Source of the DNA: Maylandia zebra
Taxonomy: Eukaryota; Chordata; Actinopteri; Cichliformes; Cichlidae
Direction of reading: 5' to 3'
DNA length: 64,000 bases
Assembly (NCBI RefSeq): GCF_041146795.1
Contig: NC_135168.1
Location: forward strand, 37,402,370-37,466,369
Of this stretch, positions 50,136 through 63,573 are shown one piece after another; the stretch's first letter is position 1, and the number at the start of each line of letters is the position of its first letter. A program made the translations under genes and the position numbers. Under the pieces are notes generated by a model. The model saw nothing but the letters and a program-made list of their open reading frames with translations, did no database searches and had not been told where the DNA came from.

Positions 50136-51471
50136 TGCTGCTTACCATTCTCCTATTGTACGTATTCACGTTTTTTTATGGTCAACCAAAAGTCCCAAAC
50201 ATATTCCAGATTACTGTTATTAACAAACATACTCAAATGTTAGCAACTGACATAAAAGAACATGTGGTGTTATTTTTTTCAAGTAAAATCTTTGCATTAA
50301 CTTAAAGTACATATAAATGCAAATATCAAAATAATCATGGCAAGTGTCCAGTTTTATTCTTTAACAAATACCCTACCTTGTTTTAATTGCTGGATATGCA
50401 AAACTGTGCAACATGTTACCTTACAGGTGACACATCCAAAATGTTATAAAGCAAATTAAGTAGCTGATTAGAGACGTGAAGATCAGCATTTCCTTAAAAA
50501 GTGCATTTTGTGGTTCATAATCAAGGCCACAGTACTGTTATGTCACTGAAACAATGCACCAACTTCACCACAGTGCCTCTCTGACCTTGTTAGATGCTGT
50601 TTTTTCCCTTTACAATAACAGCCTAGCATTGGGCTTTTGTCCGATTCCACGCCGTGGTGGCCTTGCCTCTATCCAGCTTCTCCTGTGTGAATGACAGCTG
50701 ATAAAAGCCCTGAGCTTTTGCTGGCGTCACCGCCACTATGTAATTCCACTGCAGGGGAGTGTGCTTTTAGCTATGAAGCCCACTGTCACAAGAGCACTAA
50801 AGACACAGGCACAAACCCTTGCCAAATTGCCCTCAAGCTCCAGAGATATTTCATCTGACATTTTATTGACAGAGACAATTGTCACTAACCATGTGATATT
50901 TATTGTATTGCATCAGTAGCCCTGCATCTACCACCGCCACCACCAGCACACAGATAAGGCTGGCAGCTGCATCAAATACAGCCACCCTAATTACGAGGGT
51001 CCGCATTAAAATTTCATAACAAAAAACAAGATGACAATAAAGCCTCTCAAGTCAATAATGCGCCAAGGCAGCACAATACAAAATTATTCTCAACAACCAC
51101 CGAACCTCAAGTAAAATACTGAATAGAGCTTAGTTATGCTTGCAAATGTGCATGTGTCTGTGCGCGTGTTTGTGCACATGAATGCCAGTGGATGTGTGCG
51201 TGTGTTAGCGAGAGAGAGCGAGAGAGAGAGAGAGACCTTGAGTGCAATGGGAGGAGTAGATGCTGCAGCATTCAGGGAGGGAAAGCAAAGCTAACTGTGA
51301 GTCAGACTCTCTCTTTCTCTCTCTTCGGCCCTTACCTCCCTCCTTCCACTTCCACTCTCCCCTTCTCCTCCCTTTCTCAGCACTTAAGCAGCTGCCTCCA
51401 CTTATGCAGGGCACATTTCAGATGACAGGAGGGAGGGAGGGGAGAACAAGGGGTGGCAGGGAATGATGGTT

Positions 51472-51504
51472 GGGGGGGGGGGGGGGGGGGGTGGGGGGGG
51501 GGGG
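51472..51504 (+). repeat. Poly-G tract (G20-T-G12)
   Basis: Twenty G, one T and twelve G in a row. It is a strong quadruplex candidate and a likely weak spot of sequencing. Confidence 0.92.
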
Positions 51505-51613
51505 TAGCAGGAGCAGCACTGGGGGGAGGGAAACAAAAGGTTGCACGATGATTGCACAACGATTCAAAAGCTGCTGAAGGGGGACATTCCAAGCTTAGGT
51601 GAGGATGCTTCCC

Positions 51614-51643
51614 CTCCTCCTCCTCCTCCTCCTCCTCCTCCTC
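51614..51643 (+). repeat. (CTC)n trinucleotide repeat
   Basis: About ten CTC units; the flanks are also pyrimidine-rich. Confidence 0.92.
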
Positions 51644-52157
51644 TCCTGCTCTAAAACACCCATGCTGCTATACATCAAAGAGGAGAAGGTTAACCGCTAG
51701 ACATAGTAACCTCTGTAATAGAACTGTTTTCTAATGACCATCAAAGACTGTTTACTACCTCTGCGCCTGTGATTAATGGCTGTATGCACGGACAACGTCC
51801 CATTTCACACGCTCGCTCCCTGCGCTTGAACATGGTAAAGGTAATGTGGAGAAAATGACAAACAGAATGATGATGGAGGATCCTTCTTAATGCTCCTCGA
51901 GGATCCTTTAGGATGTGGCCCGATCGCCCAAACTTCTAAAAACATCAAACCACAAGACGAAAAGCTTCAACGACCCTGTTGTGATAACACCATTACTGTG
52001 TTTTTACAGCTTAATGAATGATGATGATGCAGCAGTGAGAGCCAAACACCTACGGGCTGTTTTACATTGTTTTCTATTGATGATTCATTTGTACGGTAGT
52101 ATTTTTTGTGTGTTAGATTTCAAAGTTAACATTCTGTTGGGTTTTCATGATTACCAT

Positions 52158-52448
52158 TTAACCCCTTAAAGCCTATAGTGCATCATATTTGATACATAGA
52201 GCTCTTTGTGAGTTTTTGAGATTTCTGCATCATCAGGGTGATTTTACTCTAAATAAATCACACAATACATTTTTAAGCAATTTTTTTTAAATGCCAGATG
52301 TAGCAAAAACGCTAAAAATTAAAAGTCACATATTAACTTAAAATGTCATTAATTTTTTAAAACAAATTTGTCACATGGTTCAGTAAATTGGTTCAGTAAA
52401 ATAGACATTTCTGGCAATTATTTCATGGTTCAGGCTTTAAAGGGTTAA
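52158..52448. mobile_element. piggyBac-like MITE with TTAA duplication
   Basis: TTAA lies at 52158-52161 and 52445-52448. Between them the 283-bp element has inverted ends: CCCCTTAAAGCCT on the left and, inverted from the right, CCCTTTAAAGCCT. The interior is AT-rich with no coding frame. TTAA duplication with CCC-starting ends is the piggyBac pattern; no transposase is present to confirm. Confidence 0.75.
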
Positions 52449-52569
52449 CCAAATATCTACCTGAAGCTACTACCTGATGGGACAACGACACTAGGCGTGC
52501 CACTGTCACCTTTCATGACTTAAGAGGATAAACACTTTTTTCTTCTGGCTTTTAAATTATGGCTCTCGC

Positions 52570-53165
52570 ATCTTATTTTAAAGATCATATAATACCGTAT
52601 CAATCGCAGACTGTGAGGTCACCTGTGGTGCCTAGAGTATTTAAAAGTAGAATGGGAGGCAGAGCCTTCAGCTTTTAGACCCCTCTGCTGTGGTACCAGC
52701 TCCCAGTTTGGATTCAGGAGACAGACACTCTCTCTACTTAAATCCTCTGTTAGTTCCACTGCAGTAGGTGTAGTCTACTGGGAGACTTCCCATGATGCAC
52801 TGAGTGTTTCTTGTTCATTCACCTTTTTTACTCTTTATGTGCTTACACAGTCAACCATTAGTTATTATTAATCTCAGGCTCTTTTCCACAGTGTGTTTTT
52901 CGCCCTGTATTCCTCACCTCAACCCCCCCAACCATTCGTGGTGGCAGATGGCCCCCCTCCCTTAACCTGGTTCGGCTGGAGGTTTCTTCCTGTTAAAAGA
53001 GAGTTTTTCCTTCCCAATGTCGCCAAGTGCTTGCTCAAAGGGGGACACTTAATAGCTGGGCTTTTCCCTGTATTATTGTAGTCTTGTCCTTACAATATAA
53101 AGCACCTTGGTGCAACTGCTGTTGTGACTTGTGATTTCTATATAAATAAAACTGAACTGAATAAA
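52570..53165 (+). mobile_element. 3' end of an L2 (Maui-type) LINE
   Basis: The order of words is that of the common fish L2 3' end: agaatgggaggcagagcctt and ccagctcccagtttggattc at 52640-52720, ggttcggctggaggtttctt and agagagtttttccttcccaa at 52968-53018, and the tail acaatataaagcaccttggt plus a ctatataaataaaactgaac run at 53090-53160. Only the end of the reverse-transcriptase ORF region and the 3' UTR are present, so the copy is 5'-truncated. Confidence 0.85.
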
Positions 53166-56100
53166 ATTGAACATTTTGAATTGCACAATACGAAGCAAAT
53201 GACAAAGTTTGTTGTTCTTTCATGCCCCCAAAGCAAATACATCTAACACCTGTCAGTCGGACAAGAGCACATCAGTCTGAATCTTGAAAACCACTGAAAA
53301 GGAAGTTCTAAAGCCAGTTTCTGATTACTGTTTGGATTAAGAACAGAAGAAAAGAATTAGTAAGCTTTAGCCAAGTACTATGACTACTTTTTGTACTAAA
53401 GTGAAAAGTTTTTTGCTGATCCATCTTTTAAAACCAAGTCCTTTGTACGCTCACTGCAGCCACTGGAGGGTGTCGGCTCTTCCACTGAACAACAAGCAGC
53501 AACCTAAAAAAATGAAGCCAAGGCCGACCTGCCACTTCAGGCTGTCTCTGAAAGTGAGTTACTCCATCTTAAAATACCAGTCATTACACCTTGGTACAAA
53601 AACTTTAAGACAGTTTAGCCCCTTCAGGACCATTCATGAGGATTTTTACTCCCTCATTTAATGTGCCGAAGTTATACATTATTTAGACTGTGGCTGCTTT
53701 GGTTGACAAGTGGGTGCCGACTAGGCCGCTAAACAAATCATGCAGCTTGACCTCTTGACCGTGTTTGTGCTAATGGCATCTTTTAGAACATTTTTAATGC
53801 CGTTACTTAATTAATTACATGGCTTGCTGTGTGGTTAATTGTAACAGCCAGTCAAATGATTTCTCTGCTACTTAGCATTAATACCAGTTACCTGTAAAGT
53901 CGGTGGATGGGGCTTGCTATCCAAACTTAGCAGTACTAGAGAATAATGTAGCTCTCCACACACTTTCACAAATATCTTCAATTCTGGCCTCAAAAACTCA
54001 AGCTGGCAGTTATGCTAAAATCAAGGCTTCAAAACCGGTCTTCACAAACAGAGGCTATATCGATTTTTTAAAGCTGCTGTTTGCACATATGTTACATAAA
54101 CAACTGCAATTTAGCCTTTTTATTTCAGCTTCTACATCTGACCATAAAATCTCTTTCACCTACTGCAAAATAATTAAGTCTCCACATGAACAGCTGATAT
54201 GTATATGGAGTGAGCTGTGTGTGAAAAGAAAACAAAGACGTTTAAAATAATAAGAAGAATCAGTGCCAAATGTCTTTACTGCTGTAGTGTAGTGAGCCGG
54301 TATCTGCATTGAGAGCAACATATTAATCTACTGACTTTTTTGGTTTATAAGCACTCATATTTTTGTCTACAGTGGAGATTTAAACCCCATCAAGTGTGCC
54401 CTGCAGCTTTCTTGATAACAGTTTTAATATGTTTTAACTGTTTGTAAGTGTAATTTTAATAATCTAGTCTTTAACAGCGCTAAACACAATGAATATGACT
54501 GCATTTCAAACCTGGACTATGTTTTTATTGTTACCAGTGCGCTAACAGCACATCACTAGACAGTTATGTCTAATTATTGGTGACAAAGGGATGGTAAAGT
54601 TGTGTCACTGTAAGGTCTGTTCCCCTGCAGACTGTGCTGATGGCTGAGAATTAAAGATGACTAATGCTGTGACTCTAACAGCTACCAGAAAGGAAGCTAA
54701 GTCACTCCCCTCAGTGTTGAGGGGGCAGGAGGTTGAAGGACTCTGTGCCGCTGCTACAAAAACAACACATCTCCCTCTTCTCTGTGGCCTGACGTAAGCT
54801 GCACCAATCATGCCAATTCTTTTTTTTTCTGATTAGTATTCATACTAGGATTTACTGTTTCACAACATTAAAAAACACACCTTATCTGTCGGTTATATTG
54901 GTTTGGCTAAAACCATTAGTCATTTCAGCGCTTTCACTCACTGTCTAGACTGCAAATTCAGTTTTTGAATATTTCATTGTCATATTTTGCTCATTTAGTA
55001 TTTTAACCTCATTTAGAGATGAAAAAAGTATTATTTTTTAGGTATTTCTGCAATATCAGGAAAACTGTAAACTGCACTGCTAGCATCTTACTAATCATAT
55101 ATATTTAATTGCGTTATTATCTTAACATGTTTTTTGCTGAAAAAGTAATTTCTGAAACATCACAGAAAGACTTTAAACAAGCAGTTTATTTATGTTAGGG
55201 TGTTTTAAATAGAGCTGAACAAACAGGTATTAGTTAGTTATCAGCTTGGCTTAGCTTAGCATAAAAGCTAAAGAAAACAGCTAACCTGGCTCTGTTGAAA
55301 GTATCACTGACATGTCTTCAAAGAGACATGATAGCAATTCATATCACTCACTAAGTTATAATTGTAGGTTGGCAGTCAGTTTCTTCAAACCTGCATTATT
55401 AATTACTATAAATCTAAACTGTGTAACATAAGGGGTCCCTGACAACGCTTTAATCACAAGAATTATCACCACACCTTCTAAGCCTTTGTGTTTTAGCATA
55501 TGCTTTTGCCACAGCTGCTGTCATTAAACCTTGTAGGCATAGTTTTTGAAGATAAAAAGCTCCATTAAAACCACATATGTCTCAGTACCTGCCCAGCACC
55601 AAACAGCAGACAAAGTTAGCACCTATCAAAAGAACAAAGTCAAGCATCTAGCATGTTAAGGACCCAGATGGTGGAGACAAAACCAGACAAATCTGAAATA
55701 AGAGTGAATATTCAACCACCAGCATATCTTGCCAGAAACCCAACTCCAAAAGAACAATCACACTGCTCCTTGTTTGCAGGATGTGAGAGAAGGTTATTTT
55801 TTTTTAACAATAGCAACTTCTTAAGCTCATAGCTTTCGGTTATGTGACTGGCGCGGAGAGCTGGAGGGCAGCTTGCCAGCCAAACACTGGATAGAACTGT
55901 AGCACATGCCTGTCAACTTTTCTTCTTCTTCCTTTTTTTTAAAAAGCCATAAATATTTAGATCTCCTTTTAAGTGAACAAAAAATAAAAATTTGTGAAGA
56001 AACTGTCAGTTTTGAGCACTTGGGATTCCAATACTGCATCCAAGCACAGTATTCCAATCACTATGCCCTGCCAGACCCCATCTTTCCCAAACTTTGATGT

Positions 56101-58730
56101 AGCTTGTGGAGAATCCCTTTCTTTATGATGCTACCAGGATGAAAATGTACAAAACTGCAGAGAAATTAGAAGTGCAGGGCGAAAAAAGTCTTCATCTTTA
56201 AAGTAACGGTAGCGCTAATTAGCCGACACTGGCTAGCTTAAAAAAGTTTATTTTATCAATTCAAATGGCCCAAAACTGACAACCTAAGTAGGTGTGGAGA
56301 TGGAAACATTCATAGGATGTTGTCTCTCTTCTTTTACGGCAGGATTACAAGGACGTTTACATGCTGTAGTAATTTACTTATAAATGTGAACGAACTGAGT
56401 GGCTGTCTCCTAATGGTACCCTCAGTTTCCTTTTCTCAGCTGACTGGCTGGTGTGGTCTTCTGCTGCTGTAGCTCATCTACTTCAAGATATGTGTTGTGC
56501 ATTCAGAGATGCTCTTCTGCATACCTTGGCTGTAACAAGTGCTCATTGAAGTTACTGTTACCTTCCTATCAGGTTAATGCATTCAACACCTTCTCCTCTG
56601 ACCTCTGGCAGCAAAAAGGCATTGTTGCCCAGAGAACTGCTGCTCACTGGATAATTCCTCCCTATTCGATTTGAACTTGCGATATCTACATTATCAAGCA
56701 ATTGAACAATATGGCAAGTTGAGGTAAGTGTAAGTGTATGTATACTAAGATATATATTAAGTTTCAGTAAGAAAAAAAGGTTTAGCCACGGTCCAGCCTG
56801 CAAACAATGCAAACATTACACTACTATAAAATCCAGGGTACTATAATAGCACGCTATCTGATAGTCCTAACTGATAGAGTTATTTGAGTGTGTCATACAC
56901 AGAGATCCAAGGGAAAGAGCAGACCGACAATTATAATGACAAAATCTGTGGTCTTCTACCAGCATTAATCTGCTTTGAATGCCCAGATACACATCTTTAT
57001 GCCTTCAACGAAAAGTCCAGGAGATTTTTAGCACCTACCAGAGAGCCAGAAAGCAATAAGGTCAGGAGGGTCATTAAATCGTAGGGCTCTACTTAAACCC
57101 ACTACTTTACTTAATTTGAAATTATTTCAAATCTTATTTATGTATATATTTTTTTTTCTTTAATGATTAAGTGGTGGATTTTCAAGTTACTGCGAGAATC
57201 TTGAATACAAAAGGGTCACTAATTCCCTCACTTCGCTAATGCCAGCATATTTTTTAAAAGCTACAAAATTTCTATTCCGTCCTCTACATGCTGGTGTTCG
57301 GTTAGCTTATTGTTTTTTTACTTCCAGGAAAGAGTACTGCAGAAAAAAACAACACATCTACGATACTAGAAAGATACAAGTTTGCTTGTGAAAGCAGAAA
57401 ATCAGTTACTGGATTAAAAAGCCTGAATAATGAAGAGGAAATACACATTGAGGAGCCTGAAGTAAGCCTTCAGCAGACATCCACTGCATCTCTGGCCTCG
57501 TAACTCCTTATTTTCAACACAATAAATGTCCTGCTTATATGTCCAGTCTCCTGAGCCAAGACAAAAGCAGCTCATTGATAACAGCTCAATAAGTGGGTAT
57601 GGGGCTCTCCTAAGGGCTTTGAGGAATTTGCAGTCAATATGTGATGATAATGGATTGCACATGGCCTTTTTTAAAACTGTGGTGATATTGCAGTAGCTTG
57701 AATTTAGATGCAAACTTTTACAACTCTGCTGAAACCACCAAAAATGCAACTGTAGCACAAATATATATATATATATTTATGTGTTTGTGTTTTTTTTTAA
57801 ATATACCAACCATAATCCTGATATAAAAGAAAAATCTGTTTTGTCTGTATAACAGAGTTATTATTGTTCTCAGTAAATTAATCTTTTACGAGTATTTTGT
57901 TTTTTAAAATGAGAGGCTAAAATGAAGACGGTTCCATCCACATCACAAAAATCCGTTCCATTACTCTCACAGTAAAGACTTCCCTTTGTTCTCGGAGCCA
58001 CAAATTATTTCCCCGTTGCTTCAGAAAGCGACTCCTTTACTTGGCTTCAAAACCAAAGGACAGGGGCAGGAGGGGTGGGAGGAGGGGGGTAGCAGAGGAC
58101 AGAAGGAGAAGAAAGGAGATACACAGAGAAAAAGAGAGCGAATGAGGCAATGGGAAAGGGAGGGCAGCGGGAAAGGAGCCAGGGAGACAAGGCAGGAAAA
58201 TGCAGAGAAGGGTGTCAGTCATGTGTTTGTATGTGTTTGGGGCTAATAATGAGAAGGGCACGGGACAGAACAACAACACCGCTCCGTCTACTAACTCAAA
58301 TCTCGATATTCACCATCTCTGGCTGCTAATACGCCTCCTTTCTTTGATATTTGTTTTCCCTTTTAAAGTCATTGATGTTATTAGTTTTCGAAACCCGGCT
58401 TAGAGGCTTATTGATAGGCCGCGCAGATGGAAATATTAATGGCCTCGGAATCGCTGATGAGAAAGAACAATAATTCTTGTCTGCTGCCCGTAAAGCTGCG
58501 GCACGTCTACAGCGCAAACCACGCCAAGAGGGAGTTTCTGTGTTTTTCCCGCATCGAGACGCTCTCTGCGCTGCAGTTTTGGCCACTGTGTGTTTTCAGT
58601 GTTCGTCCCCAATAATAAATAAAAACCCAGCTTTCTTGCGAAACACTTAATCGGGCAGTATGGAATCAGCGAGAGCAGTAAAAGGAGCATACTGTCACGG
58701 CTTTAATGTGTCTCTCTCTTTGTTCGGTGA

Positions 58731-58749
58731 GGGGGGTGGGGGGGGGGGG
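58731..58749 (+). repeat. Interrupted poly-G run
   Basis: Six G, one T and twelve G. Confidence 0.9.
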
Positions 58750-61693
58750 TAGCCTCTCTGATGTGCCACAGCTGAAATTGGCAGGCTATCAGTCACAACC
58801 CTGTAACACAATGTACAGCATTTCTAAACAATATAAAGAGAAATGACAGCCAAGAAGACAGAGAGACAGACTGAGAGAGGAGGAGAGGGATGGAGACAGT
58901 GCAAAACAGAGAGTGAGAGTGAGAGAAAAGCCATTTTTAGAAACCTGATGTGTAAGTCTAAATGTTTTCTTTACAACTGGGTCAGAACAGCACATTATTC
59001 TAGACTCACTGAACAAGCATTTGTCGTTTGATGCGCTCAGATCCAGCTCTAGGTGCCGCAGGTTAAATCTCACGTCAGAATAGCAGAAACTCCACGGCTG
59101 TGGGCTTCAAATGTTACCAGACTGCGCCTGAATTAAAGCAAAAGTTGGCAAAATGTTTGGTGGGAAGGGAGGTGGGGGGGCAAATGAGAACTGGTGTTAA
59201 TCAGGCCTATTGATTAGAGCCTGTGTGAGTCTGGGAGGAGCTGGGAGAGGGTGGCTGTGTGCATATGCACAGGGGTATTACCAGCACTTATTCTTTAAGC
59301 CTGTGGGACAAAGCAGCCTCTGAGCGAGGTGATTAAAAGGCCCAAGCTATTGAGCTCCTCCAATCAATACCCTCCTATGCTATTGGACAGAGTGGGAGGC
59401 CGCTTCCTAAGTAACATAGAAACACACGCACACACATGCTAACACGCTTTCACCTTCACAACCCCGTATTTTTCTTCTGTTTGCCCCAAATCTTAAACCA
59501 GCTTCATTAAGTGTTGGGGCGAAGGAGGACAAATCCCCATTGGCCTCCTGTAAGGCTTTCTTGACCATACCACATTGGAAAGGGACTTGCCATTTTCATC
59601 ATGTGCAATGGCCAATTAAACAAATCTAATACAGAGTAGAAAACGGGGTGTGGGATAAAAGTGGGAGCTTTTCATTTAAATGGATAAGGTTAATGAGTTA
59701 TTTGTATGGTTGACGTATCCTGATGGTTTAAAAGGTTAGGCGCATCTACACAGCTGCCCTTTGGAGTGATCTCCTCCGTTTCACGCTCCCTCAAGCAGTG
59801 GTAATGAGAGGTCACTGTGCACCATGAGGGCCCTGGGAGCTAGCAGCCCAGCCAGACAACACATAGCCACCGACATATTACTATTTCCTCCAAAATAAAC
59901 AGGCCTCAAAGAGAGGAACAGGTCATTTCAGCCCTTTCTCTTAACCTGCCTCTCCCTCTCTCTCGCTCTCTCTTTCTCTTTCAATATCCTGACAAGTGGT
60001 CTGCTCTCAGCTCGCCGTGACCAGAGAACACTCCTCTCTCTTGTTTTTTCGGAACATCCACTTTCATATTTTCAATAACTGCAGAATCCTATTTTTTGTT
60101 TCCTAATGGAGCCCCTCTCCTTTTTCCCCCCATCTCTAAATTCCATTTCACAGAACTGGCCTGCCTTCTTTACGTTCGCTGCCATAACAAGATCAGCAAG
60201 GCTTTTGGTTTTATTTTGGTTTTTTGGGGGCTTTTTTCGAGTCTCATCAACACCTCGGGTAATCCGGTCAAAAATATCTGCACTGCTGACACATAATCAG
60301 TTATGCTAAACATAACTCAATCACAGCGTGATTATTAAAGAGCACACAGCAAACACTTACAGCATCACTCCCACCAGCCTTAATGGCCTCGCTGCAGCCC
60401 TGGCCGCGGCGGCTGCTGAGAATCACGAGAAAAGGCCTGGCTTTGCTTAATTCAGAGCTATTGATTTGGTAATTATTTCATAAGCCGCTATGTCCAAATA
60501 CTCACAGGCACCGAAAAGCCCATATCACAGGCGACCAGGCAGCCTGGGGTGTGTTGCTGTCAGGTTTGCCAGTGTGAGCGGACAGAGGCGGTGGGTTCTG
60601 CTTAAGACAGAGTATTGGACAAACACAAACAAACGAGGCAGCGGCCACTGTGACTCAGTGCTCTAATGAACCAGCGTATTGACTTGCTGGCTTTCTCTTT
60701 CTCTCTGCCTGCATGTCTTTCTCTTCCTCGCACACACTCTGCCTCGCTCGCGCTCTCTCCCTCTGTCTGCTATGTTTGTATGGATCCCAGCTGCCACTCG
60801 GAATACCAATTACTGTAGGTCCAAGATGGGGGGAAGAGTGAATGAGAGAGAGAAAGAGGGACTGTATGAAAAGGAGAGAAAGAGAGGGAGAGAAAAATGA
60901 AGTAAGGAAAGAAAGAGGAGAAGCCATGCAGAGGGAAAATAGCGCGCACGCTGGCAGGTGATGCAGGACGCTCGTCCCCCCCTCCCTCCACTTGGTCACC
61001 AGGAGAAACACCCTGGTGTTGTAGCTGATGGCGAGGAGAAAAAAAAGGGAGGGGGGTCCTCATTCCCGATGCAGTGGCACCTCACGAGGAGGGAAAATCA
61101 AAAAGCATCTTCATGTGAGACACTTACATCCCTGATGCTCCCTGACACTCCTGCAGCTGACACACAAGGAAGGGAAATCAAAGGGGACCTTTCTGTGGTC
61201 TACCACAAATAGGTGCAGCTCCTGCACACGGAGGAAGGGAGGGGTGTCACATTCCCCCCGCGAATTCCTGGGACAAAGCTAGGGTGCTGCATCTCCCATT
61301 ACCAGATATTTGTGTTAGATAAAGGGATTTAGACCAAGGGGAGCTGTTGGGTCCAGTGACACTCCTTCCCGCGCTCCCTTTTCTCGTCTCTTTTCCAACT
61401 GCCGCAACAATTCTCATGACAACCATAATGAGCATGCTCACATTCAGCACGATACCACTAATTTGAGAAATTTCCAGCACAAAGACATAATTAGACAAAC
61501 TAATTAGACGAAGACTTCGCTGCACAGAGATCCTCCACAGTTCAACTCATCCGCCTACCTGCCGATGACTAAAATAGGAAGCAGCCGTCAAGCCCATCCA
61601 TGCTCATTCCCCTCAGTTAGTGCAGTGAGATGTTTGTGAGATGGCGCACAAGGGAAAATAACATGATCTCTCCCAAGGGCTGCAGACGCTCCT

Positions 61694-61715
61694 CAGCAGC
61701 AGCAGCAGCAGCAGC
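61694..61715 (+). repeat. (CAG)n trinucleotide repeat
   Basis: About seven uninterrupted CAG units; not in a supported coding frame. Confidence 0.9.
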
Positions 61716-63549
61716 ACAGCAATACCTTTGTTGTGGCTTTAGTGTCAAATAGGACTAACAGGTCTTACCCAGCCACAGATTGTCTTCCTATTTATATCTG
61801 AGGCAGCAACACTGTCTATATGCTGTGAAAGAAGCTGCGCAGTCCTACACCTATATGCCACTGTGCAAGACATATTAATAAATCACAGTGAGCCACTCAC
61901 ATGTGCCACGAACGCTTAAAAATACACAGCGCTCCGCTTGAGGTGTTCATAGTGAGCTATAGGTGAAGTGGTGGGTTTTCTAATGAAGAATATGACAAGA
62001 GTACTTAGAGAGAGTTGGAGAGGCGAGGGAGGTAGAAAGGTAATTGATTTTAAAAGTGATGGGAAAACCCACAGGTCTCAGGAGGGAGCAGAAAACCATC
62101 TCAACGGATCCAGAAGCCCCAGCTGCCTCCAAGAATAATGGAATTAATTCTTAGTCTCACTTAAATACATTTTATAATGGGAACTTAAATTAACATTTGG
62201 TAAGGCCCCCAGAGATGGAGTCAAAGTGTAAATTGTTACCATTTTTTTTTTTTTTTTGCTTTTCTCTCAACAATGGAGCCCTTGTCCTCTGAATACGCTT
62301 TCCTTGTAGGCACTCGGTAAATAACTGTGCTCGCCCGTTATCGTTTTGTGCAGCACGCGATGAAAAAAAGACACAACTAATTTTATTACTACATGACCGA
62401 TTCATGCATATACAACAGAAAAACAAACAAACTTCCGTGCCCACATAGAAGTCAGGGGCCAAGACTAAGCATGTGCACATGTGCGCATGCGTGCATGTGC
62501 ACATTCATATTTTGAATGCTTGGCACACTGTCACTGCATTCACCGTGGAGTCTGAATAGTGGTGGGTTGATTTGTAAGAGCACAAGAGAGAAAAACAGAC
62601 GGTGTGTTATACTGTTTGTTACTCCTAATCTTCAGTCGGGTCATTAAGTCCAGGTAGACTCACGGTACACTGGTATTAAGAGTCAGCACAGAGGGCTTCT
62701 GAAAGAACGGGCAGCCCCTAAAAAGCAATATTTATATATCTACACACACACATATACAGCTCTGTGCCTCTATAACTACAGAGGACATTATATTGACTAC
62801 AGTTCAGTTGCTGGAGACTTACTTTAACCTTACAAACCCCCTATCCTTAAAACAGCTCTTCACCTTAAAGTACTGGACCTGCCTTGTCCCCATAAGGAAG
62901 ACAAGTCCCCATTATATGACGGTGTAAACAGATCTAGGTCCCCACAACATGAGTAATAATCACCCACTCATACACACACGAACGCTGAGCACGTAGCACA
63001 TACAGTACAGCATGCACAATGCACACGAAGAACCCGCATCTCCAGAGGCCTCATCACTCGAGCCAAAACACCGCAGCAGCATACATCTTTGATAGCGGCT
63101 TTTAAACCTATTAGATCATATGGCTATAAAGTATGCATACAGACTGTACACCGGCTCTCCCGTGACAAAGAGTTTCTCTCAGTGGACTTACCCGCATAAA
63201 TAAACCATAAGCAAATCCCAAATATTGCACACAAAAGGCAAAAAGGAAAAAACGTGCACTCATGCAAGTGCATATACACACTCACGCCTCAAAGGGAGAT
63301 CTCAGAGGAGCAGGTAATACACAAAGTTATTTGAATATAAAAGGGAGATACCTGGTCTTGTGATGTTCCCGAAGTATTTAGCCGAAAGTGACAGAAACAG
63401 AACGACGACAGGAGCAACAAAAATGTGTTTTCACTGGAAGTAATAACAGCGATGAGGGCCAAGCATGTCCTTGACATCACTGGTAGCATCTTATTAAATG
63501 TAATTTTTCCACTTCACTTCCCCACTAGTGACTACACTTACATCTGTAG

Positions 63550-63573
63550 CCCCCCCCCCCCCCCCCCCCCCCC
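63550..63573 (+). repeat. C24 homopolymer
   Basis: Twenty-four consecutive C. Confidence 0.92.

Larger units (their letters stand above)
50136..52157. other. Non-coding DNA with simple repeats
   Basis: It contains a GA tract near 51210-51235, poly-G runs at 51472-51504 and CTC repeats at 51614-51643. No gene is seen. Confidence 0.5.

Noticed and set aside
53903..54250. 115-codon plus-strand frame in the distal region
   Set aside because: No recognised motif and low-complexity composition; a spurious frame is likelier than a gene, though I cannot exclude a fragment of an old transposon.
60655..61063. Leu/Ser/Phe-rich minus-strand frames
   Set aside because: They translate CT-rich simple sequence; the hydrophobic look is a composition effect.
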